Shown: positions 8,499 through 18,084, counted from the stretch's first letter. The stretch is 64,000 bases of DNA from Roseomonas sp. E05 (GCF_030063475.1 NZ_JASIRT010000005.1:186001-250000); one strand, 5' to 3'. The notes: a model not told the origin generated them from the sequence alone. Numbers and translations: made by a program.

Positions 8499-10928
8499 TC
8501 AGATCGGGCAGACCCCGCTGGCGCATTGCAGGTGCGCCCAGTCCACCGCCTCCCGGCTGGCTTCGTCGGTGATGCCCTCGACCAATGCGGCGAAGCGGCC
8601 GGCCGAGACTTCCTCCTCCGGCAGGTACTCGTAGCCCAGCTTCTCGTCCGGCTGGCTCGGCAGCACGCTGCAGCAGCGCACCTCCGGCTGATGAGCGGCG
8701 ACAATGGTGCGGAAGGCGTCCAGATCGTGCTGGTCGGTATAGACCTTCAGCGTGTAGCTGACCTGGTTGCCCCGCTCGGCGCCGATCCAGTGCCGCTCCA
8801 GCAGGCGCAGCCACTGGTACTGCTCCTCCGGCGCCGCCTCCGGTGCGGTGACCAGCTGCTCGCCCAGCCCCAGCCGCTGCACCAGCGGCACGGTGGGGAA
8901 GCCGACGATGGTCATGCCGGGAAAGCTGCGCAGCTCCCGCAGCGGGTAGCCGCGCGCCGCATAATCCGCCAGCAGCGGGTCGGAGCCGCGGTGCCATTCG
9001 CCGGTCTCCACATCGCGCGTGCCCTTGAACTGCACCCAGCGCAGGTACTGCCGGCGGGCCGGGAGATGCGCGCCCTCGGTCAGGCCGAAGAGCTTGCTGG
9101 TGGTGCCGGCCGGCTTCACCGTGGTCACCGTCACCGGACGCGCCACGCCGAGCGCGTCGGCATAGCGGTCGGCCTCGTCCTTGGCGGCGGCGGAGAGGCG
9201 GCGCAGCGCCGCCCAGAAGGGCGCGGCACGGCTCTCGTCCAGCAGGTCGCGGAAGCCGAGGCCGAAGCGCATCCAGGCCCATTCATGCAGCCCGGTCGGG
9301 CCGATGCCGATGCGGTTGGTGCGCGCGACCTCCTCGCCATAGAGCGCGTCCATCCGGTTGGCGCGGATCAGGAAGCGCACGCCGAGCCGCACGGCATCCT
9401 CCACCCGGCGGTCCCAGAGGTCCGTCACCTCCTCCGGCGCGGCACCGGGGATGAAGCCGTTGAAATCGGCCGGGCAGGCCAGCAGCGGCGCGAAATCGGC
9501 GATGACGCAGTAGCCGCCGGTGACGTGCAGCGTGATCTCGCCGCAAGGGTTGGTCGTCACGGGGAAGCGGGCCTCGGCGGCGCGGCGGGAGGCCTCGGCC
9601 AGCAGGCCGGCGGCGGCATCCACCTGGTAGCGGGCGCTGCGGAAGTCGCGGCCATCCTCATGCACCGGCTTGTCCCAGGCGCTGCCGGTGCGGTGGTCCT
9701 CCAGCAGGTCGCCATTGATGAAGCCCGGCTCGCCGTTGATGTAGGCGCAGGCCGTGACCTCCTCGAAGACCATGCGGGCATGGCGGGCCAGCGGCCCGCT
9801 GTCCTCGCCGCGCACCAGGGCCCAGAAGGTTCGGTCCACCATCACGGAGTGGTTGGCGGTCCAGAGCCCGCCCTCCGACTTGGCGCGGATGAAGCGGCGG
9901 ATGCCCGGGTCGCGCCAGGACTTGGTGGCCATGCGCGCGGCGCGGCGGGCGCCGCCCACCTGCACCTCGACAGAAAGATAGTGGTCCACCAGCAGCGCCT
10001 GCTCCCAGGGCTGCAGCGCCTCGCCCTGCGGATCACGGCCGCGGGCCGGCTCGATGACGTGGCGGCGGATGTTGAGCAGGCCGCGCAGCAGCGAGATGGG
10101 GCCGGAGGAGGGCCGCCCCTGCATGCCGCGGATCGGGCTGCCGGCCGGGCGGATCTCGGAAAGGTCCAGCACCAGCACGCGGTCGGCCTCGCCGCGGAAG
10201 GCCATGGCCTCCAGGACCTCGATCGCCTTGGCCCAGCCCTCGCGGCTGTCCGCCACGCGGTGCAGCACGGCGTTGGCGGGCAGGTTCTCCAGGTCCGGCA
10301 CCAGCTCGCGGGCGAGGAAGTCGCGCAGCCCGGCCTCGGCGGCCGCGTCGAAGCTCTCCTCGGTGCCGCCCCAGGGCAGCAGGCCCATCTCGGTGCCGAA
10401 CCGGCGCAGGGCGGGGCGGTCCTGCGGGTAGTCGGCATGCTCCGGGGAGAGGTGGAGGCGCAGCTCAGGCGCCTGCCCCCAGTCCACCGTGGCCAGCGCG
10501 TCGTCATAGGCGCGGCCGACGCCGGAGCCGTTCAGCAGCAGGTAGAACTTGGCGAAGGAGGCGATCGCCGTGGCGCAGTTGGTGAAGACCTCCAGGTTGC
10601 GCCCGGCCTGCCCGGCATCGCCATGCTGCAGGTGGCGCCCCGAGGTGAGCAGCGCCCCCGTGGCGATGGCATTGCGCAGCCGCGCCTGTTCGGTCACCCG
10701 TGCCGCGCCGCTGCCGAGCAGGCCGAGATTGCCCTCCGCCACCCGGTCGGCCACACGGCCGAAGCTCTCGCCGTCCTCCGGGCGAAAGACGGTGCGCCGC
10801 CCCACCGCCAGGCCCATGCCGGCATCCAGCGGCCGCGCGGGCAGCGGCGTCTCGCCGAAGCTTTCGCCTGGCGGGGCATCGGCCTCCGCGCGGTGAAGGC
10901 GGGGCAGAGGGTGGCTGTATCCGTCCAT
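8499..10928 (-). CDS. Adenosylcobalamin-dependent (class II) ribonucleotide reductase
   Basis: Makes deoxyribonucleotides without oxygen dependence, using coenzyme B12 as radical source. The 809-residue product carries the catalytic NPCGEI motif at residues 460-465 (Cys462, Glu464). An upstream redox cysteine sits in FTNCATA. The phosphate-binding segment is TVKPAGTTSKLFGLTEG. The C-terminal shuttle cysteines are in CASGVCPI, the last residues. The fold matches the roughly 800-residue monomeric form. ATG 10928 is chosen because GGAG lies 6 bases upstream; the longer frame from 10985 adds 19 residues without family features. It is a single gene, and no cobalamin riboswitch is recognisable in the 130 bases upstream. 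No class I reductase appears in the window. Confidence 0.92.
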   Translation of the reverse strand: MDGYSHPLPRLHRAEADAPPGESFGETPLPARPLDAGMGLAVGRRTVFRPEDGESFGRVADRVAEGNLGLLGSGAARVTEQARLRNAIATGALLTSGRHLQHGDAGQAGRNLEVFTNCATAIASFAKFYLLLNGSGVGRAYDDALATVDWGQAPELRLHLSPEHADYPQDRPALRRFGTEMGLLPWGGTEESFDAAAEAGLRDFLARELVPDLENLPANAVLHRVADSREGWAKAIEVLEAMAFRGEADRVLVLDLSEIRPAGSPIRGMQGRPSSGPISLLRGLLNIRRHVIEPARGRDPQGEALQPWEQALLVDHYLSVEVQVGGARRAARMATKSWRDPGIRRFIRAKSEGGLWTANHSVMVDRTFWALVRGEDSGPLARHARMVFEEVTACAYINGEPGFINGDLLEDHRTGSAWDKPVHEDGRDFRSARYQVDAAAGLLAEASRRAAEARFPVTTNPCGEITLHVTGGYCVIADFAPLLACPADFNGFIPGAAPEEVTDLWDRRVEDAVRLGVRFLIRANRMDALYGEEVARTNRIGIGPTGLHEWAWMRFGLGFRDLLDESRAAPFWAALRRLSAAAKDEADRYADALGVARPVTVTTVKPAGTTSKLFGLTEGAHLPARRQYLRWVQFKGTRDVETGEWHRGSDPLLADYAARGYPLRELRSFPGMTIVGFPTVPLVQRLGLGEQLVTAPEAAPEEQYQWLRLLERHWIGAERGNQVSYTLKVYTDQHDLDAFRTIVAAHQPEVRCCSVLPSQPDEKLGYEYLPEEEVSAGRFAALVEGITDEASREAVDWAHLQCASGVCPI

Positions 10929-11057
10929 GAAGGCTCCGGTAGGCTGGGCGTGCCGGCGCCGGACCTGCGAATCGGCCGGCGCCACTACCAGATATGGTAT
11001 GCCCGATCCGCGAAGAACACCAGGGATCGATTCCGCAAAGCCCCCTCGCCCGCTCCT

Positions 11058-11945
11058 TCAGCGCAGGGTGGGATCCAGCCGGTCGCGCAGCCAGTCGCCC
11101 AGCAGGCTGACGGAAAGGGTCGTCAGCACGATCACCACGGAGGGCGTCAGCAGGATCCAGGGCGCTCGCGTCAGGTATTCCCGCCCATAGCCCACCATGT
11201 TGCCGAGCGAGGTGTCCGGCGGCTGCACGCCGAGGCCGAGGAAGGAGAGGCCGCTTTCCAGCAGGATGATCTCCGGGAAGGCCAGCGTCATCGAGACGAT
11301 GAGCGTGGAGGCGATGTTGGGCAGCACGTGCCGGGCATAGATCCGCCAGGGCGTGGCGCCGAGCTGCCGCACGGCGGCGGCATAGCCCTGGCCGCCGGCG
11401 CTGATCGCCAGGCCGCGGGCGATGCGGGCATAGCGCTCCCAGCCATGCAGGCCGAGCAGGCAGATGAACAGCGGCAGCGAGTTGCCGAAGAAGGCCAGCA
11501 CCGAGAGCGCCAGGATCAGGAAGGGCATCGAGGCCTGGAAATCCACCAGCGCCATCACCGCCTGCTCGACCAGGCCGCGGAAATGCGCCGCCAGGAAGCC
11601 CAGCGTGACGCCCAGCACCGCGCCGATGATGGCCGCGCCGAAGGCGATCAGCAGCGACAGGCGGATCGAGACGATCAGCCGGCTCAGCACGTCCCGCCCC
11701 AGCTCGTCGCTGCCCAGCGGGTGCAGCCAGGAGCCGCCCATGAAGACCGGCGGCGCGAGGCGCGCGCGCAGGTCGAGCGCGGTGTGGGAGAAGGGGCTGA
11801 TCCAGTCCGCCAGGAAGGCGATGCCCAGCATCAGCGCGATCCAGAGCAGCGCGAAGAGCACCATCGGCGGCAGGCCGGCGCGCTTGCGGGCCAGCGGCGC
11901 CGCGAGGGTGGCCGGCGGCGGCGTGGCGGCGGTGGTGTCGGACAT
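11058..11945 (-). CDS. Dpp/Opp-type ABC transporter permease (DppC-like)
   Basis: One of two inner-membrane channel subunits of a peptide/nickel-type importer. The 295-residue product has an N-terminal cytoplasmic stretch, a first membrane segment (VLFALLWIALMLGIAFLADW, about 29-48), and five more in the BPD-transport domain. The ATPase-contact loop (YAAAVRQLGATPWRIYARH) is near residues 195-215. HPLGSDELGRDVLSRL, typical of DppC/OppC, is near residue 75. ATG 11945 overlaps the stop of the dppB-like gene (TGATG). Last gene of a six-gene operon that starts with a phosphonate monoester hydrolase. Confidence 0.9.
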   Translation of the reverse strand: MSDTTAATPPPATLAAPLARKRAGLPPMVLFALLWIALMLGIAFLADWISPFSHTALDLRARLAPPVFMGGSWLHPLGSDELGRDVLSRLIVSIRLSLLIAFGAAIIGAVLGVTLGFLAAHFRGLVEQAVMALVDFQASMPFLILALSVLAFFGNSLPLFICLLGLHGWERYARIARGLAISAGGQGYAAAVRQLGATPWRIYARHVLPNIASTLIVSMTLAFPEIILLESGLSFLGLGVQPPDTSLGNMVGYGREYLTRAPWILLTPSVVIVLTTLSVSLLGDWLRDRLDPTLR

Positions 11946-12877
11946 CACGCGGCCTCCCGCGCGCCCATCCGCAGCCGCGGATCGAGCACGCCATAGAGCA
12001 GGTCCACCACCAGGTTGGCGGTGATCATGGTGGCGGCGACCAGCAGCAGGATGCACTGCACCACCGCCAGGTCGCGGTTGGCGACGGCGACCACCAGCAG
12101 CCGCCCGACGCCGGGCCAGGAAAAGACGCTCTCCACCACCACCGCGCCGGCCAGCAGCGAGCCCACCATGAAGCCGACGATGGTGACGGTGGGGATGGCG
12201 GCGTTGGGCAGCGCATGGCGGCGCACCGCGACATGCCAGGGCACGCCCTTGGCCAGCGCCGTGCGCATGTAGGGCTGCCCCAGCACCTCCAGCATGGCCG
12301 AGCGGGTGAAGCGCGCCAGCACCGCGGCGCCGCCCATGCCCAGCGTGATCACCGGCAGGATGGCGTGCATCCACGTGTCCTGCCCGCCGGAGGGCAGCCA
12401 GCCCAGCTGCACGGCGAAGACCAGCACCAGCAGCAGGCCCAGCACGAAGGAGGGCACGGTGAAGCCGGCGACCGCCAGCAGCATCACCGCGCGGTCGGCG
12501 AAGGAGTTGCGGTGCAGCGCCGCGTAGATGCCGGCCGGAATGCCGAGGCCGAGCTTCAGCGCCAGCGCCGGCAGGGTCAGCGCCAGGGTGGCGGGGATGC
12601 GCTCGCCGACGAGGGCGATGGCGCTGCGCCCGTCGCGCATGGAGTTGCCGAGGTCGCCGTGCAGGATGGCGGTGAAGTAACGGAGATACTGCATCCAGAG
12701 CGGGTCATCGAGGCCCCAGGACCGGCGGAAGGCGGCCACCGCCTCGGGCGGCGCGTCGGGCGACATGATGATCAGCGCCGGATCGCCGGAGAGCCGCAGC
12801 ACGACGAAGGCGAAGGTGACCACCAGCACCAGGGTCAGCAGCGAGCGGGACAGTCGGAAGGCGAGGAAACGGAGCAT
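11945..12877 (-). CDS. Dpp/Opp-type ABC transporter permease (DppB-like)
   Basis: Partner channel subunit of the importer. The 310-residue product starts with a membrane segment (LLTLVLVVTFAFVVLRLSGD) and the DppB/OppB pattern PALIIMSPDAPPEAV. About six membrane segments in total and the ATPase-contact loop (YMRTALAKGVPWHVAVRRH) are near residues 200-220. Its ATG directly follows the stop of the upstream ATPase gene with no gap, and its stop overlaps the next permease start by one base. The tight packing indicates that the two permeases are made in equal amounts and pair with the two ATPases upstream. Confidence 0.9.
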   Translation of the reverse strand: MLRFLAFRLSRSLLTLVLVVTFAFVVLRLSGDPALIIMSPDAPPEAVAAFRRSWGLDDPLWMQYLRYFTAILHGDLGNSMRDGRSAIALVGERIPATLALTLPALALKLGLGIPAGIYAALHRNSFADRAVMLLAVAGFTVPSFVLGLLLVLVFAVQLGWLPSGGQDTWMHAILPVITLGMGGAAVLARFTRSAMLEVLGQPYMRTALAKGVPWHVAVRRHALPNAAIPTVTIVGFMVGSLLAGAVVVESVFSWPGVGRLLVVAVANRDLAVVQCILLLVAATMITANLVVDLLYGVLDPRLRMGAREAA

Positions 12878-13885
12878 TCAGGCGGCTTCCCGCAATTGGG
12901 GCGCGGCGATGCCCTGGCCGGCGGGGATCTCGCCCTGCGCCACATGGCAGGCGACCCGGCGGCCGTCGCCGGGGCGCGGCTTCAGCGCCGGGGTCTCGGC
13001 GACGCAGCGGGCGCTGGCCACCGGGCAGCGCGGGTGGAAGGCGCAGCCGGTGGGGCGCGCGGCGGGGTTGGGCGGGTCGCCCTGCAGCACGATGCGCCGC
13101 CCCCGCCGGCCGGGATGCGGAATGGCCGAGACCAGCGCCTGGGCATAGGGATGCGCCGGGTCGTGCAGCACCGCGTCCGGCTCGCCCTCCTCGACGATGC
13201 GGCCGAGATACATCACCGCGACCCGGTGGCTGACCTGCCGCACCGCGCGCAGGTCGTGGCTGATGAAGAGCAGCGAGATGCCGCGCGCCGCCTGCACCTC
13301 GGCCAGCAGGTTCATCACCTGCGCCTGGATGGAGACGTCGAGCGCGCTGATCGGCTCGTCGCAGACCAGCAAGGCGGGGTCGGTGGCGAGCGCCCGGGCC
13401 AGCACGGCGCGCTGCCGCTGGCCGCCCGAGAGTTCGTGCGGGTAGCGGTCGGCATGGTCCGGCCGCAGCCCGACCGAACGCAGCAGCGCCGCGACCTTTT
13501 CGGCATCGGCGCCGAGGCGATGGATCTCCAGCGGCTCGGCCACCTGCGCGCCGATGGTCAGCCGCCGGTCCAGCGCGCCGAGCGGGTCCTGGTAGACCAT
13601 CTGCATCCGCGCCCGCAGCGCCCGCCAGCCGGCGGTGCCGGGCGGCGGCAAGGGCGCGCCCTCGAAGCGGACGGCGCCCTCATCGGGTTTCTCGACGCCC
13701 AGCACCAGCCGGCCGGTGGTGGACTTGCCGCAGCCGGATTCGCCGACCAGCCCCAGGGTGCGGCCGCGTTCCAGGGTGAGCGAGACGCCGTCCAGCGCCC
13801 GCACCTCCACCGGCCGGCCGAGCCAGCCGCGCCGCATCGTGTAGCGGCGGACCAGCCCCTCGGCCTCCAGCAGCGGCGCGCTCAT
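12878..13885 (-). CDS. ABC transporter ATP-binding protein (DppF-like)
   Basis: ATPase that powers the importer. The 335-residue product has Walker A (GESGCGKST, about 51-59), signature LSGGQRQR, Walker B LLVCDEPISALD and the H-loop SHD. The C-terminal oligopeptide-transporter extension contains the Cys-rich stretch CAFHPRCPVASARC, which in Dpp/Opp ATPases can bind an iron-sulfur cluster. The start overlaps the stop of the upstream ATPase gene by 4 bases (ATGA). With the DppD-like gene it forms the usual two-ATPase arrangement of this importer class. Confidence 0.92.
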   Translation of the reverse strand: MSAPLLEAEGLVRRYTMRRGWLGRPVEVRALDGVSLTLERGRTLGLVGESGCGKSTTGRLVLGVEKPDEGAVRFEGAPLPPPGTAGWRALRARMQMVYQDPLGALDRRLTIGAQVAEPLEIHRLGADAEKVAALLRSVGLRPDHADRYPHELSGGQRQRAVLARALATDPALLVCDEPISALDVSIQAQVMNLLAEVQAARGISLLFISHDLRAVRQVSHRVAVMYLGRIVEEGEPDAVLHDPAHPYAQALVSAIPHPGRRGRRIVLQGDPPNPAARPTGCAFHPRCPVASARCVAETPALKPRPGDGRRVACHVAQGEIPAGQGIAAPQLREAA

Positions 13886-14877
13886 GCCGGCTGCAGCTCG
13901 GGCGCGCGCACCGGCGCCGCGGCCGGGGCGAAGGGGCGGATGCAGGCGGCACGGTGCCCGGGCGAGACGGCGCCCAGCGCCGGCACGCCCGCGTCGCAGG
14001 CGGCGGCGGCCTTCGGGCAGCGCGGCGCGAAGGGGCAGCCGGGCGGCATGGCCCAGGGCTCCGGCACGCCGCCCGGAATGGCGGCCAGCGGGCGGCGCGG
14101 CCCGTGCATCGGCGGCAGCGCGGCGAGCAGGCCCTGGGCATAGGGATGCGCCGGGCCGGTGAAGAGCCGCTCGGCCGCCGTCTCCTCGACGATGCGGCCG
14201 GCATACATCACGCAGACCCGCTCGCAGGTCTCGGCCACCACGCCGAGGTCGTGCGAGACGAGCACCAGCGCCATGCCGGTATCGCGCCGGATCTCCTGCA
14301 GCAGCTCCAGGATCTGCGCCTGGATGGTGACGTCGAGCGCCGTGGTCGGCTCGTCGGCCACCAGCAGCTCGGGCTGGCCGGCCAGCGCCATGGCGATCAT
14401 CACGCGCTGGTTCTGCCCGCCGGAGAGCTCGTGCGGATAGGCCTCCAGCCGCCGCCGGGCATCCGGCATGCCGACCCGGTCGAGCAGGCGCCGCGCCTCC
14501 TCCCGTGCCGCCGCGCCGTCCATGCCGCGATGCAGCCGCAGCGCCTCGGTGATCTGCCGGCCGATGCGGTGCACCGGGTTCAGGCTGCTCGCCGGGTCCT
14601 GGAAGATCATGGCGATGCGGCCGCCGCGCACCCTGTCCAGCGTGGCGGGGGCGGCGCCGAGCAGCTCCGCGCCCTCCAGCCGGACGCTGCCGGAGACCCT
14701 CGCCTTGCCGGGCAGCAGGCCCAGCGCGGCGAGCCAGGTGACCGACTTGCCGCAGCCGGACTCACCGACCAGCGCCACCGCCTCCCCGCGCCCGACGGCG
14801 AGATCGACGCCGCGCAGCGCCGGGATGCCGTCGAAGCTGACGGTGAGGTCACGAATCTCGACCAGGGGCCCCGCCAT
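13882..14877 (-). CDS. ABC transporter ATP-binding protein (DppD-like)
   Basis: Second ATPase of the importer. From ATG 14877 the product has 331 residues with Walker A (GESGCGKSV), signature LSGGQNQR, Walker [13 protein letters not shown] and H-loop SHD. The C-terminal [14 protein letters not shown] segment is the same cysteine cluster as in the partner ATPase. ATG 14877 is chosen because it lies 4 bases after the stop of the binding-protein gene and begins the ABC domain directly; the longer frame from 14955 reads into that upstream gene. Translation is probably coupled, as no strong ribosome-binding site is visible. Confidence 0.9.
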   Translation of the reverse strand: MAGPLVEIRDLTVSFDGIPALRGVDLAVGRGEAVALVGESGCGKSVTWLAALGLLPGKARVSGSVRLEGAELLGAAPATLDRVRGGRIAMIFQDPASSLNPVHRIGRQITEALRLHRGMDGAAAREEARRLLDRVGMPDARRRLEAYPHELSGGQNQRVMIAMALAGQPELLVADEPTTALDVTIQAQILELLQEIRRDTGMALVLVSHDLGVVAETCERVCVMYAGRIVEETAAERLFTGPAHPYAQGLLAALPPMHGPRRPLAAIPGGVPEPWAMPPGCPFAPRCPKAAAACDAGVPALGAVSPGHRAACIRPFAPAAAPVRAPELQPA

Positions 14878-14881
14878 GCCG

Positions 14882-16549
14882 TCAGGCCTTCCAGTTGTGC
14901 GCGCGGAACTCCATCGCGAAGGCCGGCGCCGCCTTCCAGGGCGTGTCGCGGCCAAGGCCGGTGAAGGTCGCGTTCTGGTGCAGCACCGTGTAGGCCGGGT
15001 CCTCCCGCTCGCAGATCTCCAGCATGCGGCGGAAGATCTGCCTGCGGCGCGCGTGATCGGTCGAGGTCTCCAGCTCCACCGAAAGGCGGTTCATCTCCTC
15101 GTTGGTCCACTCGCCGACCTGCTGCTGCTGCCCGTTCGGGCCGTGCTGGTTGACGATGGAGGAGACGGGGTCGTTGAAGGGCGCGCTGTTCGACCAGTCG
15201 CGCACCGCCCGGCCCGGCTCGCGCGAGAGGATCTGCGACCAGTTCTCCTTCATCTCGATCTGCACGTTCAGGCCGACCTGCTTCCACATCTCGACCAGGA
15301 TCTGCGCCGTCGGCACCTGGCTGGTGTAGTAGTTGTTCAGCAGGCGGTAGGGGATCGGGTCGCCCTTGTAGCCGGCTTCCTTCAGCAGGCGCTGCGCCTC
15401 GGCCGGGTCATACTTCGGCACCGACCAGTCGCTGATGAACATGTCGTCGTAGTAGGGCCACTGCAGGCCCTTCGGCACCTCGGTGCGGCCGGCCCAGAGG
15501 CTGTCCACGATCGCCTGGCGGTCGATCGCATGGGTGAAGGCGCGGCGCACGCGCGCGTCGGCGAGCTGCGGGTGCGTCTTGTCGAAGACGGTCAGGCGAT
15601 GGTTCAGAATGGTGCCGCCCTGCACCTGCAGGCGCTTGTCGCTCTCCACCGTGCCGATCTGGTCGGGCGGCAGGTCGCAGGCGAACTGCACCTCGCCCGA
15701 GCGCAGCATGTTGATGCGCGAGGACACCTCGGGAATCTCGATCAGCCGGATCTGCCGGATCGGCGGGCGCTCGCCCCAGTACGCGTCATGCGCGGCGAGC
15801 AGGAGGGACTGGTCGGGGCGGAACTCGACCACCTTGTAGGGGCCGGTCAGCACGGGCGCGCGCGCCCAGTCGAACCAGGTCTCGGCCTCGACATAGGCGC
15901 GCTTGTTGATGATCTCGCTGCCCATGCGCGAGATGCGGCCTTCCAGCGTGACGTCGGGCGTCGCGTTGTGGAAGCGCACCTTGTACTTGTCGACGATCTC
16001 GACGCGCTCCAGCGCCGGCCAGGAGCGGCGGGCGACGGCGGGCACCTCGGGCGGCAGGTCGCGGCCGGCGCGGGTCGGGATGCGGTCGCCGCTGACCTCG
16101 ATGGTGCGGCCCTGCGCGGTCGGCCTGGTGTCGCCGAACATCGCCTCGGGACCGAAGGAGAAGGCCACGTCCTCGGCGGTCATCTCGTCGCCGTTGTGGA
16201 ACCTCACGCCGCGCCGCAGGTCGAGCTCGATCACGCTGTCGCTGATGCGGCGCCAATCCGTGGCCAGGCGCGGGATCGGCTTCAGCCCGCCCAGCAGGTC
16301 GCGCCCGATCAGCCCTTCCCAGATCATCGAGAAGGTGCGCTCGCCGACATTCGACTGCTCGCGCAGCACCGACAGCGTGTTGCTGTTGCTGATCTTCTGC
16401 ACCGCGATGGTGATGCTCGGCCGCTGGTCGGCCTGGGCGATGGCGAAGCGGGGCAGCGCGCCGGCACCGAAGGCCGCGCCGGCGCCGAGAAGCAGGGAAC
16501 GGCGCTGGAAGGAAGGGCGCTGGAAGGAAGGGCGGGGGGCGGGAATCAT
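14882..16549 (-). CDS. Periplasmic solute-binding protein of family SBP_bac_5
   Basis: Captures the substrate for the ABC importer downstream. The 555-residue product has an N-terminal export signal with a twin-arginine-like RRSLLLGAGAAFG and a likely cleavage after RFAIAQA (about residue 40). The family-5 binding-protein fold follows, including FSMIWEGLIGRDLLGG and VRRAFTHAIDRQAIVDSLW. The extreme N terminus has a perfect doubled PSFQR, encoded by a 15-base tandem repeat at about 16507-16536. It overlaps the upstream hydrolase gene by 4 bases (ATGA). The ligand could be a peptide or, given the hydrolase, a phosphonate or sulfate ester or its product. Confidence 0.9.
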   Translation of the reverse strand: MIPAPRPSFQRPSFQRRSLLLGAGAAFGAGALPRFAIAQADQRPSITIAVQKISNSNTLSVLREQSNVGERTFSMIWEGLIGRDLLGGLKPIPRLATDWRRISDSVIELDLRRGVRFHNGDEMTAEDVAFSFGPEAMFGDTRPTAQGRTIEVSGDRIPTRAGRDLPPEVPAVARRSWPALERVEIVDKYKVRFHNATPDVTLEGRISRMGSEIINKRAYVEAETWFDWARAPVLTGPYKVVEFRPDQSLLLAAHDAYWGERPPIRQIRLIEIPEVSSRINMLRSGEVQFACDLPPDQIGTVESDKRLQVQGGTILNHRLTVFDKTHPQLADARVRRAFTHAIDRQAIVDSLWAGRTEVPKGLQWPYYDDMFISDWSVPKYDPAEAQRLLKEAGYKGDPIPYRLLNNYYTSQVPTAQILVEMWKQVGLNVQIEMKENWSQILSREPGRAVRDWSNSAPFNDPVSSIVNQHGPNGQQQQVGEWTNEEMNRLSVELETSTDHARRRQIFRRMLEICEREDPAYTVLHQNATFTGLGRDTPWKAAPAFAMEFRAHNWKA

Positions 16550-18084
16550 GGATTGCGCTCCTCGAGGCCGCGCGGCGTGGCGCGGAAGTGAGTCAGGGTG
16601 CGTTCGGCGTGGCGCATGCGGTGGGAGAGCGCCTTCTGCGCATATTCGGCGACCACCGCGGCATAGGCCGGGTCCTCGGCCAGGTTGGTGTACTGGTCGG
16701 GGTCGCGCTCAAGGTCGAAGAGCAGCGGCGGCAGCGCGGCGAAATGGACGTATTTCCAGCGCGCGTCCTGCACGACGCAGAGCGCGCTGTCGTCCATCGA
16801 GAGCCCGAGCGCTGCCTCGGGCTGCGAGTAGTGCACGTCGCGGAAGTCGTATTCGTAGAAGAGATGCTCGCGCCAGTCGGCCGGCTTTTCGCCCTGCACC
16901 AGCGGCACCAGCGAGTGGCCGTCACAGGCGCGCGGCGGCTGGCCGCCCAGCCAGTCCAGGATGGTCGGCAGCACGTCCACGCTTTCGGTGAAGGCCTCCT
17001 CGACGCGGCCGGCGCCGAGTTTGCGCTCCGGGTCCTTCACCACCAGCGGGATGCGGAAGCTCTCGTCGTGGTAGCCGATCTTGCCGAGCAGGTAATGGTC
17101 GCCGAGCTGCTCGCCATGGTCGGAGGTGAAGATGACCAGCGTGTCGTCCCACTGGCCGGTCTCGTCGAGATAGGCGAAGACCTGGCCGAGCGCGTCGTCC
17201 ACCTCGGTGATGAGGCCGGCATAGGTGGCGCGCATCTGCCGGATCGAGGCCTCGTCCAGTTCCGTCGCGGCGCCGCCGGCACCGTGGAAGAAGGAGCCCT
17301 GGCTGATGCCCTTCAGGTAGAAGTCGAGCAGCGGATGCTGCGCCGCCTCCTGCTGCCAGGTCTCGCGCCGGCGCAGCGCCGGCATCTCCGCCGGGCTGTA
17401 CATGGTGTTGTAGGGCGTGGGCGCGATGAAGGGCGGATGCGGCCGCCAGTAGCCGAGATGCAGGAACCAGGGCTTCTCGCCCTTGCCCTTCAGGTAGGTC
17501 AGCGCCCGCTCGGTGAAGTAGGCGGTGTCCGACAGCTCGGCGGAAATGCGGCTCGGGCGGTCGGTGGCGCCGGGCACCGAATCCTCGCCTTCCGGCAGCC
17601 AGATGTTCTCGCGCTTTTCCGGCAGCGCGTAGCCCTTCTGGGCCAGCCAGCCGAAATAGCCGTCCATGCTCGGCTCGAAGGCGCCGACGGCGCGGAAGCC
17701 CTCCATCAGGTCGCCCAGCGTGGTGAAGCGCGGGTCGCGCGCGCCGGTCGTGCGCGGGTCGGGCGTGGTGGTGGTGTAGCCGATCAGCGCCGGATCATAG
17801 CCGATCTGCCGCAGCGCCTTGCCCAGGTTCATATGGCGGGCGTCGAGCGGCACCGTGTTCTGCACGGCGCGGTGGTTCATCAGGTAGAGGCCGGTCAGCA
17901 GGCTGGCGCGGGCCGGGCCGCAGGGCACGGTGGTGGTGACGTGGTTGCGGAAGGTCACGCCCTCGCGGCAGAGCCGGTCCAGGTTCGGCGTGCGCAGGAA
18001 GTCCGCGCCCAGGGCCGGCACGAAGTCCGCCCGCCACTGATCCACCACGATGAGCAACACGTTCTTCCGGCGCGCCATGGGCAT
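16546..18084 (-). CDS. pehA: Phosphonate monoester hydrolase / promiscuous arylsulfatase
   Basis: Alkaline-phosphatase-superfamily hydrolase that cleaves phosphonate monoesters and often also phosphodiesters and sulfate esters. In the 512-residue product the sulfatase signature CGPARASLLTG starts at Cys55, the residue expected to be oxidised to formylglycine. Metal ligands appear in VVDQWRADF (N-terminal) and FTSDHGEQLGDH. The overall pattern (RKNVLLIVVDQWRADF, YLMNHRAVQNTVPLDARH) closely resembles the characterised Rhizobium and Burkholderia phosphonate monoester hydrolases as remembered, more than classical arylsulfatases. No signal peptide is visible, so it should be cytoplasmic, acting on an imported ester. 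First gene of the operon with the ABC importer; the promoter should lie in 18085-18254. Confidence 0.87.
   Translation of the reverse strand: MPMARRKNVLLIVVDQWRADFVPALGADFLRTPNLDRLCREGVTFRNHVTTTVPCGPARASLLTGLYLMNHRAVQNTVPLDARHMNLGKALRQIGYDPALIGYTTTTPDPRTTGARDPRFTTLGDLMEGFRAVGAFEPSMDGYFGWLAQKGYALPEKRENIWLPEGEDSVPGATDRPSRISAELSDTAYFTERALTYLKGKGEKPWFLHLGYWRPHPPFIAPTPYNTMYSPAEMPALRRRETWQQEAAQHPLLDFYLKGISQGSFFHGAGGAATELDEASIRQMRATYAGLITEVDDALGQVFAYLDETGQWDDTLVIFTSDHGEQLGDHYLLGKIGYHDESFRIPLVVKDPERKLGAGRVEEAFTESVDVLPTILDWLGGQPPRACDGHSLVPLVQGEKPADWREHLFYEYDFRDVHYSQPEAALGLSMDDSALCVVQDARWKYVHFAALPPLLFDLERDPDQYTNLAEDPAYAAVVAEYAQKALSHRMRHAERTLTHFRATPRGLEERNP

Noticed and set aside
10929-11057. A cobalamin riboswitch before the class II reductase gene
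   Set aside because: The 130 bases upstream are too short and have no B12-box-like conserved stretch.
8526-11996. A 1156-codon open frame on the plus strand
   Set aside because: It runs antisense to the ribonucleotide reductase and permease genes, both of which have clear catalytic motifs. Its composition (Gln/Arg/His/Gly-rich) is typical of a shadow frame in GC-rich DNA.
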